A stretch of DNA of 64,000 bases from Engraulis encrasicolus (lineage: Eukaryota > Chordata > Actinopteri > Clupeiformes > Engraulidae), in the NCBI RefSeq assembly GCF_034702125.1, contig NC_085874.1:617001-681000 (forward strand). The letters run 5' to 3'. The notes under the pieces were generated by a model. That model did not search any database. It was not told the DNA's origin and saw only the letters and a list, made by a program, of their open reading frames with translations. Positions 36,501 through 41,938 of this stretch are shown one piece after another. Made by a program: the position numbers and the translations under genes. Every line of letters starts with the position of its first letter. The first letter of the stretch is position 1.

Positions 36501-39500
36501 TCACTTTGTTCTGAATGGGGCTCCAACGTGTTGTGATGATGCTCCTGATCATCACCGATGGCAACGTCATCGTCTGCTGTTAATGTATTGACGGATTCCT
36601 CGTCAGCTTCGGGTGACTCTGCCTCTTCTGGGGATGGAATAACATCAGGTATATTTAATTCACCTATTGTTCACATGAATGCACCTTTGACACTATCCAG
36701 CTGCTTGCTGCAGAAGAGTTGAACTTGCGGTTTGCGCGCACACAGACACACACCTCAGGGTTTCCCCCAACACTTTATTGCTAAGGCAACCACCTTGTCA
36801 AGAAACACCAACCACCTTGACTAGGTCCCCTGAAAAGATTAAGTATTCCTGTTGTGAATGTAATTTCTAAAGTTGCTCATCGCATTTAGTAGCTAAATAC
36901 ATACTTTTAAGAGTTTTAAGATCATATTTCAAATGAAACTGCACAGCACAGTATGTCTACTGATGATGGTGACTTGTCTCTGATGCAGACTTAACGCCCC
37001 ACCAACCTTGACTAACGGAATTCTGCAGGAAACACTGCATGGGCTTACAGGAGGGTTTCAGTTATAAAAAAGAAAAAGATCTAACCTGTTAACGGCTCCT
37101 CCTGAGCTTTTGCCACGAGCGGTGCACTGTCATTGGCCAGGGAGTACTTCTGCCTCAAGGTGAAGGCCAGCTCCTGGAAGTCATCCAAGATGGCCGCCTC
37201 CTCATCGAACATAGTTTCATCTTCCCTCTCCACGTCAGAGGTTCTTTGCTCCCTGCTGTCTAGCAATTTCTCAACCTCGTCCAGGATGGTAGTCTCCGAG
37301 GACTCAAGGATGGCCTCCAGGGCCCTCTCCGTGTCGTCAGAACTGTCCGTCTGAGATAGCCGTGCAGCCTTCAGCTCCTGGTCCAGGTCGTTAAACATGG
37401 CCTCGATCTGGAGCAAGTGGTTCAAAGTTAAATACCTCTGGAGCCGTGCCATGTCATTCTCTTTGAAATGGTCCCTTATAATCGTCAGCCTGAGAACACT
37501 GTCACTGTACTCCGGCATGTCTGCAACTGTCGTGGCCGTCTGGCGTTCCATGGCAGTGTCTGTGTCAATATCTGCATCAGTGATGTTATTTGATTCATCA
37601 GTGGGCAGAACTTCAGTGGGTGTGGGGTCTGCCTCTGCTGGATTTGGAGCAGTTGTTGCTGCTGCTGCTGCTGGAGCCAGTTCTGGTGGGGTTACGTCAG
37701 AGGCGACCTCAGCTTCCACGGTCTCAGAGCTCCGAGTCCACTCCTTCCGTTTGTCCTGTGGTGAGACCTGAGCTCCCACGGTCTCAGAGCTCCGAGTCCA
37801 CTCCTTCCGTTTGTCCTGTGGTGAGGCCTGAGCTCCCACTGTTTCAGGGCTCCGGGTCCCATCTTTCGAGCGGTCCTGTTGGTGATGTTGAGGATGTTGT
37901 GGAGTGGCTGAGTAGAATGACATTACAGCATTTTCGTCTGGAAGTAACCCTTGCAGCCGTTGTTCTGGGGGTACTGAACGCTCTTCTATTCTCCAAGGAT
38001 CTACATAACTGCTTTTCCCAGGATCTTCTTTTCTGGTGTCTAGTTCTTTTTTCATTTTCTGCACAAAACTGCGAAAATCCGGTTTCTCCTCAGAATGTTT
38101 GCCTTTTGTTCGCTCTTCAGTAGTCTTGTCAGGAGTGTGATCTTGAGGAGAGGATACCGTCATTGCGTCGTCCTCTTCTGGGAAACGCTCCATGTTGCTT
38201 ACTTCAGCCAATGCCACTTCATCACTATCTACGAAACTGTGAAAATCCGGTATTTTTGCTTTTGTTACCTCTTCTTGTTCTTGGAGCTCACCTTCTAGAG
38301 GAGTATCATTTTGAGGAGAGGATAGTTTTGTTAAATTGTCCTTCTCTGGGACACTCTCTGTGTCGCTTACTTCAGGCAATATCACGTCATCTTCATCATC
38401 ATCATCGTCGTCATTGTCATTGTCATCTACGAAACTGTGTAAATCCGGTATCTCCTCAGACCATTTGGCTGTTGTTGTCAGGTCAGAAGTCTGGTCAACC
38501 GATTCTTCCGGGCCAGGTGACAAATCCTGTGGATGGAGTTCTTGTGTGGGTTCCTCACTTTCCACACTGTCATTCTGGTCACCTTCTAGAGGAGTGTTAT
38601 TTTGAGGAGAGGATAATGTTATTACATCGCCCTCTTCTGGGACGCTCTCGGTGTCGCTTACTTCAGCCAATGCCACATCATCATTATCTACAAAACTGTT
38701 CAAATCTGGCATGTCCTCAGACTGGTTAGCTTTTTTTTCTTCAATTAATGGGTCAGAAGTTTCCTCAGGTCCAGATGACAAGTCCTGTGGATGGAGTTCT
38801 TGTGTGGGTTCCTCACTTTCCACATTCTGGTCAACTTCTAGAGGAGTGTCATCCTGAGGAGAGGATACTTTCGATGAATCATCCTCGTTTGGGATGCTTT
38901 CGGTGTCGCTTACTTCAGCCAATGCCACAGCATTACTTGCTGGCTGTGACTCTGAGGACCTCAACAAATGATCCAAGTTATAACTTTCAAACTGATCTAG
39001 GCCCGAATCAAAACAGACGAAATCTGTTTCCTGAAATAGAGAACAGATAACTTATCACAATGTTATGAAGTTTCTTGGATTAAACAATAACAACTCCACA
39101 CACATGAATTGCCACACATATTTAAATTGTTAACTATGAAAGGGGTAAAGTAAACTATCGGACTTGTTACATTATTGATCATAATTCAATGTATTGGTCA
39201 AAAGAACACACCTCAGCCGGAACCTCTATTTCCTTCTCTGTATATATATGATTAAGGATGAATAGGTCTTTGGGAAAATAGCCAAATCGGCTGCCCACCT
39301 GTGAAACACAAATCCAAACATTAAAAGAGTGAACTCAAAAAGTCATTATGACAAAATTCCTGGTTACTTTGACAATGACAATAACTCCTTGAATGTTTGT
39401 GTACAGTGCTTAATACTTAATACTAATACTTAATACAGTGCTTAATACTTGGGATGAAACATGAAGAAATGTCAATGGGGGTGGGGTGAAGGCTTCAGAA

Positions 39501-40774
39501 AGACAGAAAAAAAAATGGTAATGATTAACTTGTACTTACACTTCCCGCCCACACATCCGACCTCTGTCCTGAGAGTTTATAATAAACATAGACCGTCTCC
39601 CCCTTTTTGAAACTTAAAAAGCGACAGTCCGGTCCGGTGAAGTCTCCTGCTGCCTTCCCCCGACACAGAAGCACTGAGGGCAAGAATGGTTTCAATTATT
39701 TTTAGTAAAAGGTAAGTGCCAAATTTCCTTAAATGAAAACTGCAAAATTCATGAAGGGTTTGTACCTGGGGCCAAACCAGGGTGGACTGAAACAAAAGCC
39801 TACCACCAGGGCCACTGCTAGCAGAGTAAGCAGAGCCCTTCGGGCCTCAACCACTTTTCCCCTAAAATTGGGGCCTCCTAAATTGAGATTGACTAAAAAA
39901 AAGCTTATCATTTAATTATGAGGGTGGGCTCCAGAGCAGATGCTTAGGGTCCTCCAAAACCTTGGCAGCGGCCCTGCCTAACCTAGTCTAACTACACTCT
40001 CTCCTCACACTCACCTCTTTCGAAGCTCCCTTGCCCTGTTAGATCTCCTCCTGCAGTTCCTACATGAACAACATCATATTGGCTGACTACTCTGAGACAT
40101 TTTTATATAGCTATAGGGCCTATACCCTTTAACATTTGATTGACATTTATGTAACATTGGCCATGAAGTCAAACAAGTATCGCCTTCATTATGTCACCTT
40201 AGTTGGCGCAAGGCGATACTTGTTTGACTTCATGGCACGCACGGGCTGACTGAACGTGGTGCAGCAACGTCAGCTGTTACCTGTGAACCACCAAGGCATT
40301 GAATATGTGTAGCATACATGATTGTACTTGTACATCACCATTTGGCTTGCAAAAAGCTAATTTTCACTAGCATGCATGCTATCGAGTTAGCTTGCGAACA
40401 ACCAAACAAGTAGGCTACAGCAGGCAACGACAACAACATTAGATGATCGTAAATGTTATGCCACGGTCTTATTTTATCAGAACAATGTCTTGCCTAAGTG
40501 TTTTATTGAGCGGAAGTTCGCACAGGCGTAGATATTAACAAGTCAAAAGTTAGCCGGTTATCTGACCCTGGATAAGGTGGGGGAGATAAGGCTGGCTACA
40601 TTTCCAACTGGATCTTGTTTTGGATTCCCAACTTTAAGCAACTGGAATATACTCACTGCTGCACTCCTCGTCTGCACACCTCTTCAAATCTGAAAATCGT
40701 CTTTCAGGAGTGACACTATAAATAAGTAAAAAGGATAAAATAAAGCCGTAAACAAGAGAAACGTGTGTTGCCAT
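11046..40774 (-). CDS. mia3: mia3 (TANGO1), ER exit-site cargo receptor, full coding region
   Basis: TANGO1 is an ER-exit-site membrane protein that loads bulky cargo (collagens, large lipoproteins) into COPII carriers. Coding exons in transcript order: 40657-40774, 39540-39673, 39212-39298, 37086-39030, 36325-36627, 35913-36233, 35501-35821, 35255-35388, 30323-30454, 30179-30200, 29644-29732, 29483-29560, 29260-29370, 28270-28341, 27680-27784, 27408-27530, 26919-27003, 25412-25467, 25222-25312, 23851-23989, 18741-18903, 17853-17888, 17571-17638, 17231-17322, 16651-16764, 15318-15389, 14671-14714, 14321-14410, 11610-11925, 11046-11434. All borders are GT-AG, phases agree throughout, and the total is 5850 nt (1949 residues plus stop; human TANGO1 is about 1907). 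MIA3 rather than its paralogue MIA2 is chosen because aida and taf1a flank it and because of the long lumenal region. Confidence 0.95.
11986..14300 (-). other. mia3 intron, mostly unrecognised
   Basis: No exon fits between 11926 and 14320 apart from the flanking ones. An AT-rich stretch lies at about 12860-12960 and a GGAC tetranucleotide array at 13946-13992. I recognise no transposon ends. Confidence 0.4.
13946..13992 (+). repeat. (GGAC)n/(GGAA) tetranucleotide repeat
   Basis: About eleven tetramer units (GGAC with two GGAA variants) in a mia3 intron. One frame reads TDGRT-like repeats, but there is no reason to think it is translated. Confidence 0.9.
15471..15730. mobile_element. Inverted-repeat MITE, family of 43491 and 46190
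   Basis: The ends pair: TTCCATGTGAAATCAGACAC at 15478 and the complement near 15700-15722. The interior has CAGTTCTGGGGTTCTACCTTG, also found in the 43491-43700 and 46190-46396 copies. It lies in a mia3 intron just upstream of exon 15318-15389. Confidence 0.8.
17508..17554 (+). repeat. (CA)n microsatellite beside a mia3 donor site
   Basis: The repeat ends about 16 bp from the low end of exon 17571-17638. On the mia3 strand a TG repeat therefore begins about 12-20 nt after the 5' splice site. Confidence 0.92.
17571..23989 (-). CDS. mia3: mia3 second coiled-coil block (4 exons)
   Basis: The exons are 23851-23989, 18741-18903, 17853-17888 and 17571-17638. They encode [84 protein letters not shown] and [20 protein letters not shown]. 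The last two segments are strongly conserved in MIA2/MIA3. In TANGO1 this part mediates self-assembly and cTAGE5 binding. Confidence 0.94.
18048..18240. mobile_element. TA-target MITE, 193 bp
   Basis: Inverted ends TGAGGGGCCG...CAATATAT and ATATTGCCTAG...CGGCCCCTCA, with TA at 18046-18047 and 18241-18242. The interior ACTAAAAGTTTATACAT / TGCATAAACTTTTAGT also pairs, so nearly the whole element is palindromic. Confidence 0.8.
18244..18582. mobile_element. TTAA-target MITE, about 339 bp, palindromic
   Basis: TTAA at 18244-18247 and 18579-18582 flanks inverted ends AGTGATACTGTCCCATTTTT / AAAAATGGGACAGCATCACT (one mismatch). The complementarity continues to the centre (GAGACCAGCTGGCGGCTAGC). A TTAA target is the piggyBac-type signature. 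Confidence 0.85.
19186..21375 (+). CDS. Penelope-like element ORF: reverse transcriptase plus GIY-YIG endonuclease
   Basis: A 729-codon ORF with no internal stop. RT landmarks: [16 protein letters not shown] (about residues 263-278), [19 protein letters not shown] (about 325) and the catalytic [11 protein letters not shown] (about 366). The C terminus has a Cys-rich linker ([12 protein letters not shown]) and a GIY-YIG nuclease ([20 protein letters not shown], from about residue 625, then [10 protein letters not shown]). RT plus GIY-YIG in this order is diagnostic for Penelope-like elements, probably the Neptune/Poseidon type. The first 23 codons come from the interrupted host repeat, and a second in-frame Met (19255) lies in the target duplication, so the native start was probably lost by 5' truncation. 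It is antisense to mia3, in the intron between exons 23851-23989 and 18741-18903. Confidence 0.93.
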   Translation: MHFSCMKRGIFSMVCHFEFPEIDMFKFFRNLRLKSYYKDTTSSLTSYKCGRAKFKPQSTFCPPAPNPSLDTFCRLVERDVEQLFDRSHSKKSNNNLTSSERQALDKLCRDKNIVVKPADKGGGLVIMPKTLYDQEALRQLQDLTYYRPLPSDPTSKFQKEIESFLQHAHDSSIISEQEFKYLFNRTPTRPVFYVLPKVHKSLSNPPGRPIVAGNNSLTEPLSNFVDFILRPLVTKLPSYLRDTSDFLACLSEIGHLSQNVLLATMDVTSLYTNIPHTDGLSALKHFLDLRIDDDGLTTDFIVKMAELVLTKNYFRFEQQYYLQTSGTAMGATMAPDYANLYLGFLEDQYVFNNNPFSDKLVLFKRYIDDCFVIFLGSLSDFELFVLYMNCLRPSIKFTHTVSTTSVNFLDTCISLTDGKIVSSLYRKDTERNSLLHATSAHPTSLKRGLPFSQFTRLHRICSDKRDFEAKAQLLYRDFSSRGYPATWLDAALNKVRASEIQPSVQTTNPNQNRLILKLTYSPLSSDIRNIINSWHIIQTDNQLHGLFQDSPLCVFSRNPNLRDKLVHADTATPPPRSTLSNAQGNFPCKSCTSCSHYLKIQTFTHPHTNKTYKIKQLITCRSTHVVYILTCPCPLLYVGKTTRALRTRILEHRSAVRRSDEVSPVARHFQEAGHSVADLKFWGVERILPKRRGGDLDRTLLQRECFWIHELGCLSPKGMNEDFNLACFL
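19262..21767 (+). mobile_element. Penelope-like retroelement insertion, about 2.5 kb
   Basis: A 21-bp target duplication (starting TTCCAGAAAT, ending ATGTTTA) is exact at 19241-19261 and 21768-21788. The insertion lies inside the AGGTGCAC/TTAA repeat. The 3' noncoding part (21376-21767) includes AATAAA at 21622-21627. The intact ORF and perfect duplication suggest a recent insertion. Confidence 0.9.
22305..23234. mobile_element. hAT-type element, GACTT-rich, 930 bp, interrupted
   Basis: Termini CAGAGATG and CATCTCTG are flanked by an exact 8-bp duplication CCATGCCC (22297-22304 and 23235-23242). Both ends are built of degenerate GACTTG/ACTTGG repeats. A TTAA MITE (22569-22919) sits inside. 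No transposase is seen. Confidence 0.85.
22569..22919. mobile_element. TTAA-target MITE nested in a hAT element
   Basis: TTAA at both ends (22569-22572, 22916-22919) with imperfect inverted ends AGGGGCACAAGGTAGGATGA and TCATCCTACCTGGAGCAGCC. Confidence 0.8.
24051..24345. mobile_element. Inverted-repeat MITE, relative of 25693-26337
   Basis: The ends GCATTCCATTATCCAAACTC and GAGTTTGGATAATGGAATTT pair. The interior (GTCAGCCTAGGCACAACAAC) recurs at about 26140 in the MITE at 25693-26337. Confidence 0.7.
24571..24836. mobile_element. MITE with AGCCTGATAAACCAG-type ends
   Basis: The left end GCATAGCCTGGTGAACCAG and right end TCTGGTTTATCAGGCTATGC are inverted. A partial relative starts at about 44572 (TAGCCTGATAAACCAGC). 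Confidence 0.65.
25222..29732 (-). CDS. mia3: mia3 first coiled-coil block (9 exons)
   Basis: The exons are 29644-29732, 29483-29560, 29260-29370, 28270-28341, 27680-27784, 27408-27530, 26919-27003, 25412-25467 and 25222-25312. They encode long charged heptad-type helices, for example [93 protein letters not shown] and [20 protein letters not shown]. In TANGO1 this region tethers ERGIC membranes (TEER part) and pairs with cTAGE5. All phases agree. Confidence 0.93.
25693..26337. mobile_element. MITE whose left arm is split by another MITE
   Basis: The right arm (GCAAGTGGAGGAGGCAAGGT ... TTAAAACGCACTC, ending about 26337) pairs with GAGTGCGTCTTAA at 25693 and then, after an interruption, with TTAATATGCGACCTTGCCTC at about 26049. 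The interruption is the TTAA element at 25702-26052. Confidence 0.75.
25702..26052. mobile_element. TTAA-target MITE nested in another MITE's arm
   Basis: Inverted ends GCCCGATTCGCACGGGA and TCCCGTCCGAATCGGGC are flanked by TTAA on both sides, with a second paired motif ACCTATGGACCCC / GGGGTCCATAGGT. Confidence 0.8.
27816..28166. mobile_element. hAT-like element with CAGGGCTTGACATT end
   Basis: It starts CAGGGCTTGACATTGACATT and ends AAATCAAGCCCTG, flanked by similar 8-mers (TTTGCAAC near 27808 and TTTGGAAC at 28167). A related copy with a similar start lies at 48712-49087. Confidence 0.6.
28797..29106 (+). mobile_element. tRNA-derived SINE, uninterrupted copy
   Basis: Box A-like GGGTAAGCGGTTAGCG (28808) and box B GGTTCGATTTCC (28851) begin the element. 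The body has ACTGAGGTACCCTGAGCATG and the tail is CTTTCA repeats. It is the reference for the split copy at 6795-7345. Confidence 0.85.
29817..30166. mobile_element. Near-perfect palindromic TTAA MITE, 350 bp
   Basis: TTAA at 29817-29820 and 30163-30166. Each half is the reverse complement of the other over about 160 bp (GTATGCCACTATTTTGGGGC / GCCCCAAAATAGTGGCATAC; CATTGACTTTCACTAGCTTA at the centre) with few mismatches. It lies in the mia3 intron right after the 22-nt microexon. Confidence 0.9.
30179..30200 (-). CDS. mia3: mia3 22-nt microexon
   Basis: The exon encodes VKSRMYQ plus one nucleotide. It has clear GCAG and GTAAGA borders and joins the membrane exon to the first coiled coil. A palindromic MITE begins 12 nt into the following intron. 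Confidence 0.85.
30323..30454 (-). CDS. mia3: mia3 transmembrane exon
   Basis: 44 codons: [20 protein letters not shown], then a hydrophobic span ([18 protein letters not shown]). The P-G-P-x-F-x-G-L-P-W motif is typical of TANGO1 and cTAGE5 just before the membrane helix. It is phase 0 at both ends, so either the long or the short N terminus fits. The acceptor lies only about 26 nt from a long CA/TG repeat. Confidence 0.93.
30480..30568 (+). repeat. (CA)44 microsatellite next to the mia3 membrane exon
   Basis: 88 bp of uninterrupted CA. On the mia3 strand this is (TG)44 ending about 26 nt before the acceptor of exon 30323-30454. Confidence 0.97.
31397..31486 (-). CDS. mia3: mia3 alternative first exon (short TANGO1 isoform)
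   Basis: An ATG at 31486-31484 in good context (GCCATGG) opens 30 codons encoding [19 protein letters not shown] and AVFLTSLKE, then a strong donor GAG|GTAAAT in phase 0. It therefore splices cleanly to the membrane exon at 30323-30454 and would give a protein of about 858 residues lacking the lumenal SH3-like part. Vertebrate MIA3 is known to make such a short form (TANGO1S). The first exon is inferred from phase, position and start context. Confidence 0.78.
31487..31900 (-). promoter_or_regulatory. Probable internal promoter for short mia3
   Basis: This is the stretch directly upstream of the alternative first exon. It is richer in CG dinucleotides than its surroundings (for example CTACCCGGTG, CACCGAATCG, CACCGGTTACCGGTCACCGAC) and lacks transposons. 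This is position-based inference; no core promoter motif is decisive. Confidence 0.4.
32630..32800. other. GGCCCC-rich segment, unrecognised
   Basis: The segment is unusually rich in GGCCCC/GGGGCC words (GGGCCTAAAGGGGCCAACTT, GGCCCCAAGGGGCCAGGCC). It contains short palindromes but no identifiable element. Confidence 0.35.
32835..34940 (+). mobile_element. Older L2-like LINE 3' end, split by a younger LINE
   Basis: The left piece (32835-33305) encodes, with frameshifts, a RT C-terminal tail; the landmark [20 protein letters not shown] is at 33062. The right piece (about 34795-34940) is the matching 3' end (GTGACCTTGGGTATCTTGAA, AAGGCGCTTAAAG, TTATTATTA tail). Confidence 0.75.
33306..34790 (+). 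mobile_element. L2-like LINE, 5' truncated, with RT domain (frameshifted)
   Basis: 33306-34334 reads through RT motifs: [80 protein letters not shown] and the catalytic FADDTTVVG (about 33999). A one-base deletion near 34296 shifts the frame; the tail continues in 34298-34702 ([23 protein letters not shown]). The 3' end is a TTCTA pentamer array (34766-34785). No upstream endonuclease domain is present. It is inserted inside the 3'UTR of another L2-like LINE and lies in the mia3 intron upstream of the short-isoform promoter. Confidence 0.9.
35255..35388 (-). CDS. mia3: mia3 exon before the membrane segment
   Basis: The exon encodes [16 protein letters not shown] and [19 protein letters not shown]. 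The last part is moderately hydrophobic and corresponds to the first, intramembrane hairpin-like segment of TANGO1. The donor is GAG|GTGAGT, phase 0. Confidence 0.88.
35501..35821 (-). CDS. mia3: mia3 tandem exon copy C (107 codons)
   Basis: 321 nt, nearly identical to copy B, with the same borders (acceptor ...CTAG|AAGAGA, donor ACTACAG|GTTGG). Confidence 0.9.
35913..36233 (-). CDS. mia3: mia3 tandem exon copy B (107 codons)
   Basis: 321 nt, very similar to copies A and C in sequence, frame and splice borders. The length is a multiple of three, so skipping or repeating it preserves the reading frame. Confidence 0.9.
36325..36627 (-). CDS. mia3: mia3 tandem exon copy A (101 codons)
   Basis: The first of three tandemly repeated exons in transcript order, 303 nt. 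It encodes an acidic segment with [34 protein letters not shown] and [14 protein letters not shown]. The acceptor is CCCCAG|AAGAGG and the donor ACTACAG|GTTGG. It is 18 nt shorter than the other two copies. Confidence 0.9.
36671..37085 (-). other. mia3 intron, nothing recognised
   Basis: No exon or element ends are seen between the duplicated exons and the large lumenal exon, apart from a short CA patch (36736-36752). Confidence 0.4.
37086..39030 (-). CDS. mia3: mia3 large acidic lumenal exon
   Basis: A 1945-nt exon encodes about 648 residues, very rich in Glu, Asp and Ser, with no Cys-rich or catalytic motif. It begins [16 protein letters not shown] (end of the conserved MIA-adjacent segment). 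It contains three to four diverged copies of a roughly 90-residue module ([25 protein letters not shown]) and 2.5 copies of a 20-residue unit ([18 protein letters not shown]). It ends with a predicted helical stretch ([20 protein letters not shown]) that is recognisably TANGO1-like. Low-complexity lumenal regions of this length are usual for TANGO1. Confidence 0.93.
39212..39298 (-). CDS. mia3: mia3 exon: SH3-like domain, second half
   Basis: The exon encodes [20 protein letters not shown], ending EVPAE. The FGYFPKD segment is a signature of the MIA domain. Confidence 0.94.
39540..39673 (-). CDS. mia3: mia3 exon: SH3-like (MIA) domain, first half
   Basis: The exon encodes [20 protein letters not shown] then [13 protein letters not shown] and DVWAGS. 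The MIA-family SH3-like fold faces the ER lumen and recruits cargo (through HSP47 in collagen export). The acceptor is CCCTCAG and the donor AGT|GTAAGT. Confidence 0.94.
39809..39977. mobile_element. Small hAT-like MITE
   Basis: CAGGGCCACTGCTAGCA at the left and TTGGCAGCGGCCCTG at the right are imperfect inverted repeats. The interior reads GGGCCTCAACCACTTTTCCC and GGGGCCTCCTAAATTGAGA. The target duplication is not clean. Confidence 0.5.
40161..40235. repeat. Perfect 26-bp stem hairpin in mia3 intron 1
   Basis: The left arm 40161-40186 (CCATGAAGTCAAACAAGTAT + CGCCTT) and right arm 40210-40235 are exact reverse complements around a 23-nt loop. The total length is 75 nt. Confidence 0.9.
40657..40774 (-). 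CDS. mia3: mia3 first coding exon: signal peptide
   Basis: The start ATG is at 40774-40772. Residues 2-22 form a hydrophobic signal peptide ([14 protein letters not shown]). Then comes [15 protein letters not shown], the entry into the SH3-like MIA domain. The donor is GTGAGT. The exon leaves one nucleotide that completes Met-Leu-Leu-Cys with the next exon. Confidence 0.93.
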
Positions 40775-41841
40775 AGTGGTTGGCTTTCTATGGCTGGTTT
40801 CTCTGGGCACTGGGCAGTGCTCGACACGTCAGCAAATCCGTAGCTCTGGGCTGATATACAGGATGTGCTGGAGCGCGGTGTCGAATATCAAAAGTTTCAG
40901 ATAATTAAAGCGATATCATTGATTTAGAACTGTAACAAGGCTAGACATTAATGTCTTGCTCACAAGCCACAATGGCAACTAATCGGCCATTCAGCCATTC
41001 TAGCCTACTAGCCACAGTTTTGTTGTATACGTTTTCTTCTTTACCAGAGTAGGCTAATTTTCACACCGGTGTGACCGGAATGTTCGGGCAGTGAAAGTTC
41101 TGGGCGTCATAATACAATTTGGAATTTTAGAATCTTGCATTGTTACATAGATTTAATACGCATTGTTATATAGAACACATTCTTTTTATGTATAAAAACA
41201 AAAACCCGAGGGAAATTAAGATGTCTGACAGACTTCTTACAAAAATACAAAACATACACAAAGAGCTAACATCATGGCACAGTAAACATTCAGCACTCAT
41301 TTGAATAAACGAGTACACAAGTCAGCATGGCTGATTGAGTAGGCCTACAATCATCATCAGTTCACATACGCGCGCGCACGCACGCTCACAAAACTGTAAC
41401 CAACCAGCATGATAATCATGTTCATGGTGCTGCCAGTGCTTTGGGCCGAAAGTTTATTTTATTTTATTTTAAGGTTGTTCTTCTTTCGGTTTATAATGTT
41501 TTATGTCCGGTCAGGGGCTGATGTAATTTAGCTTGAGGCTAACTTACATGCATGAAATGGCACCATCTATGTTTTAATTGTGCATGGTCCCTTTTAATAA
41601 ACTAAATAAATTAATGAATAGACTAAATTAAATAAAAAGCGCTGTTCTTCCAACTGCCAATGGAGGGTGGTATTGTGTTTTACCACTCTCACCCCCTGGA
41701 GGGAGAGGTAGAAGAAGTACAAGCATCCAATCAGTGTCACAGACGAAGTAAACATGTGAGAGACTGATCATTCATGCACCCCACAGCCTGTCTGTTATTC
41801 TTTTCCTTCATTTTTTACAGTCTTCTCCTAATCGGGGTACC
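40775..41841. promoter_or_regulatory. Divergent mia3/taf1a promoter region
   Basis: The two start codons point away from each other across 1067 bp. A CCAAT motif lies at 41727 (GCATCCAATCAG). The sequence before the taf1a ATG (TTCATTTTTTACAG at 41808-41821) looks like a 3' splice site, so taf1a probably has a noncoding first exon upstream. Promoter function is inferred from position. Confidence 0.5.
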
Positions 41842-41938
41842 ATGGACGACATTGAAGCTGAGCTAAATCTGACAGACCACGCGGAGGCAGATGCAGACGA
41901 CGAGTCAGAGAATGGGATATCGGTTCGTGCTTCTACAC
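41842..41938 (+). CDS. taf1a: taf1a first coding exon (3' border uncertain)
   Basis: ATG in strong context (ACCATGG), then an acidic start DDIEAELNLTDHAEADADDE. The next exon needs one spare nucleotide. The visible donor TCG|GTTCGT (after 41922) leaves none; ACAC|GTGCAT (after 41938) or CAT|GTGTGC (after 41944) would fit. All three are weak, and an unseen small exon is also possible. Confidence 0.6.

Larger units (their letters stand above)
35470..36670 (-). repeat. 412-bp tandem array carrying three mia3 exons
   Basis: Exon low ends are at 35501, 35913 and 36325, exactly 412 bp apart. The introns between them are also nearly identical (shared AACAGGTATATTTAATTCACC and ATGTTAATGCATGTCACCAAC). 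This shows a recent in-place duplication of an exon plus intron. Confidence 0.93.

Noticed and set aside
38163..38729. 188-codon plus-strand ORF
   Set aside because: Antisense shadow of the large acidic mia3 exon.
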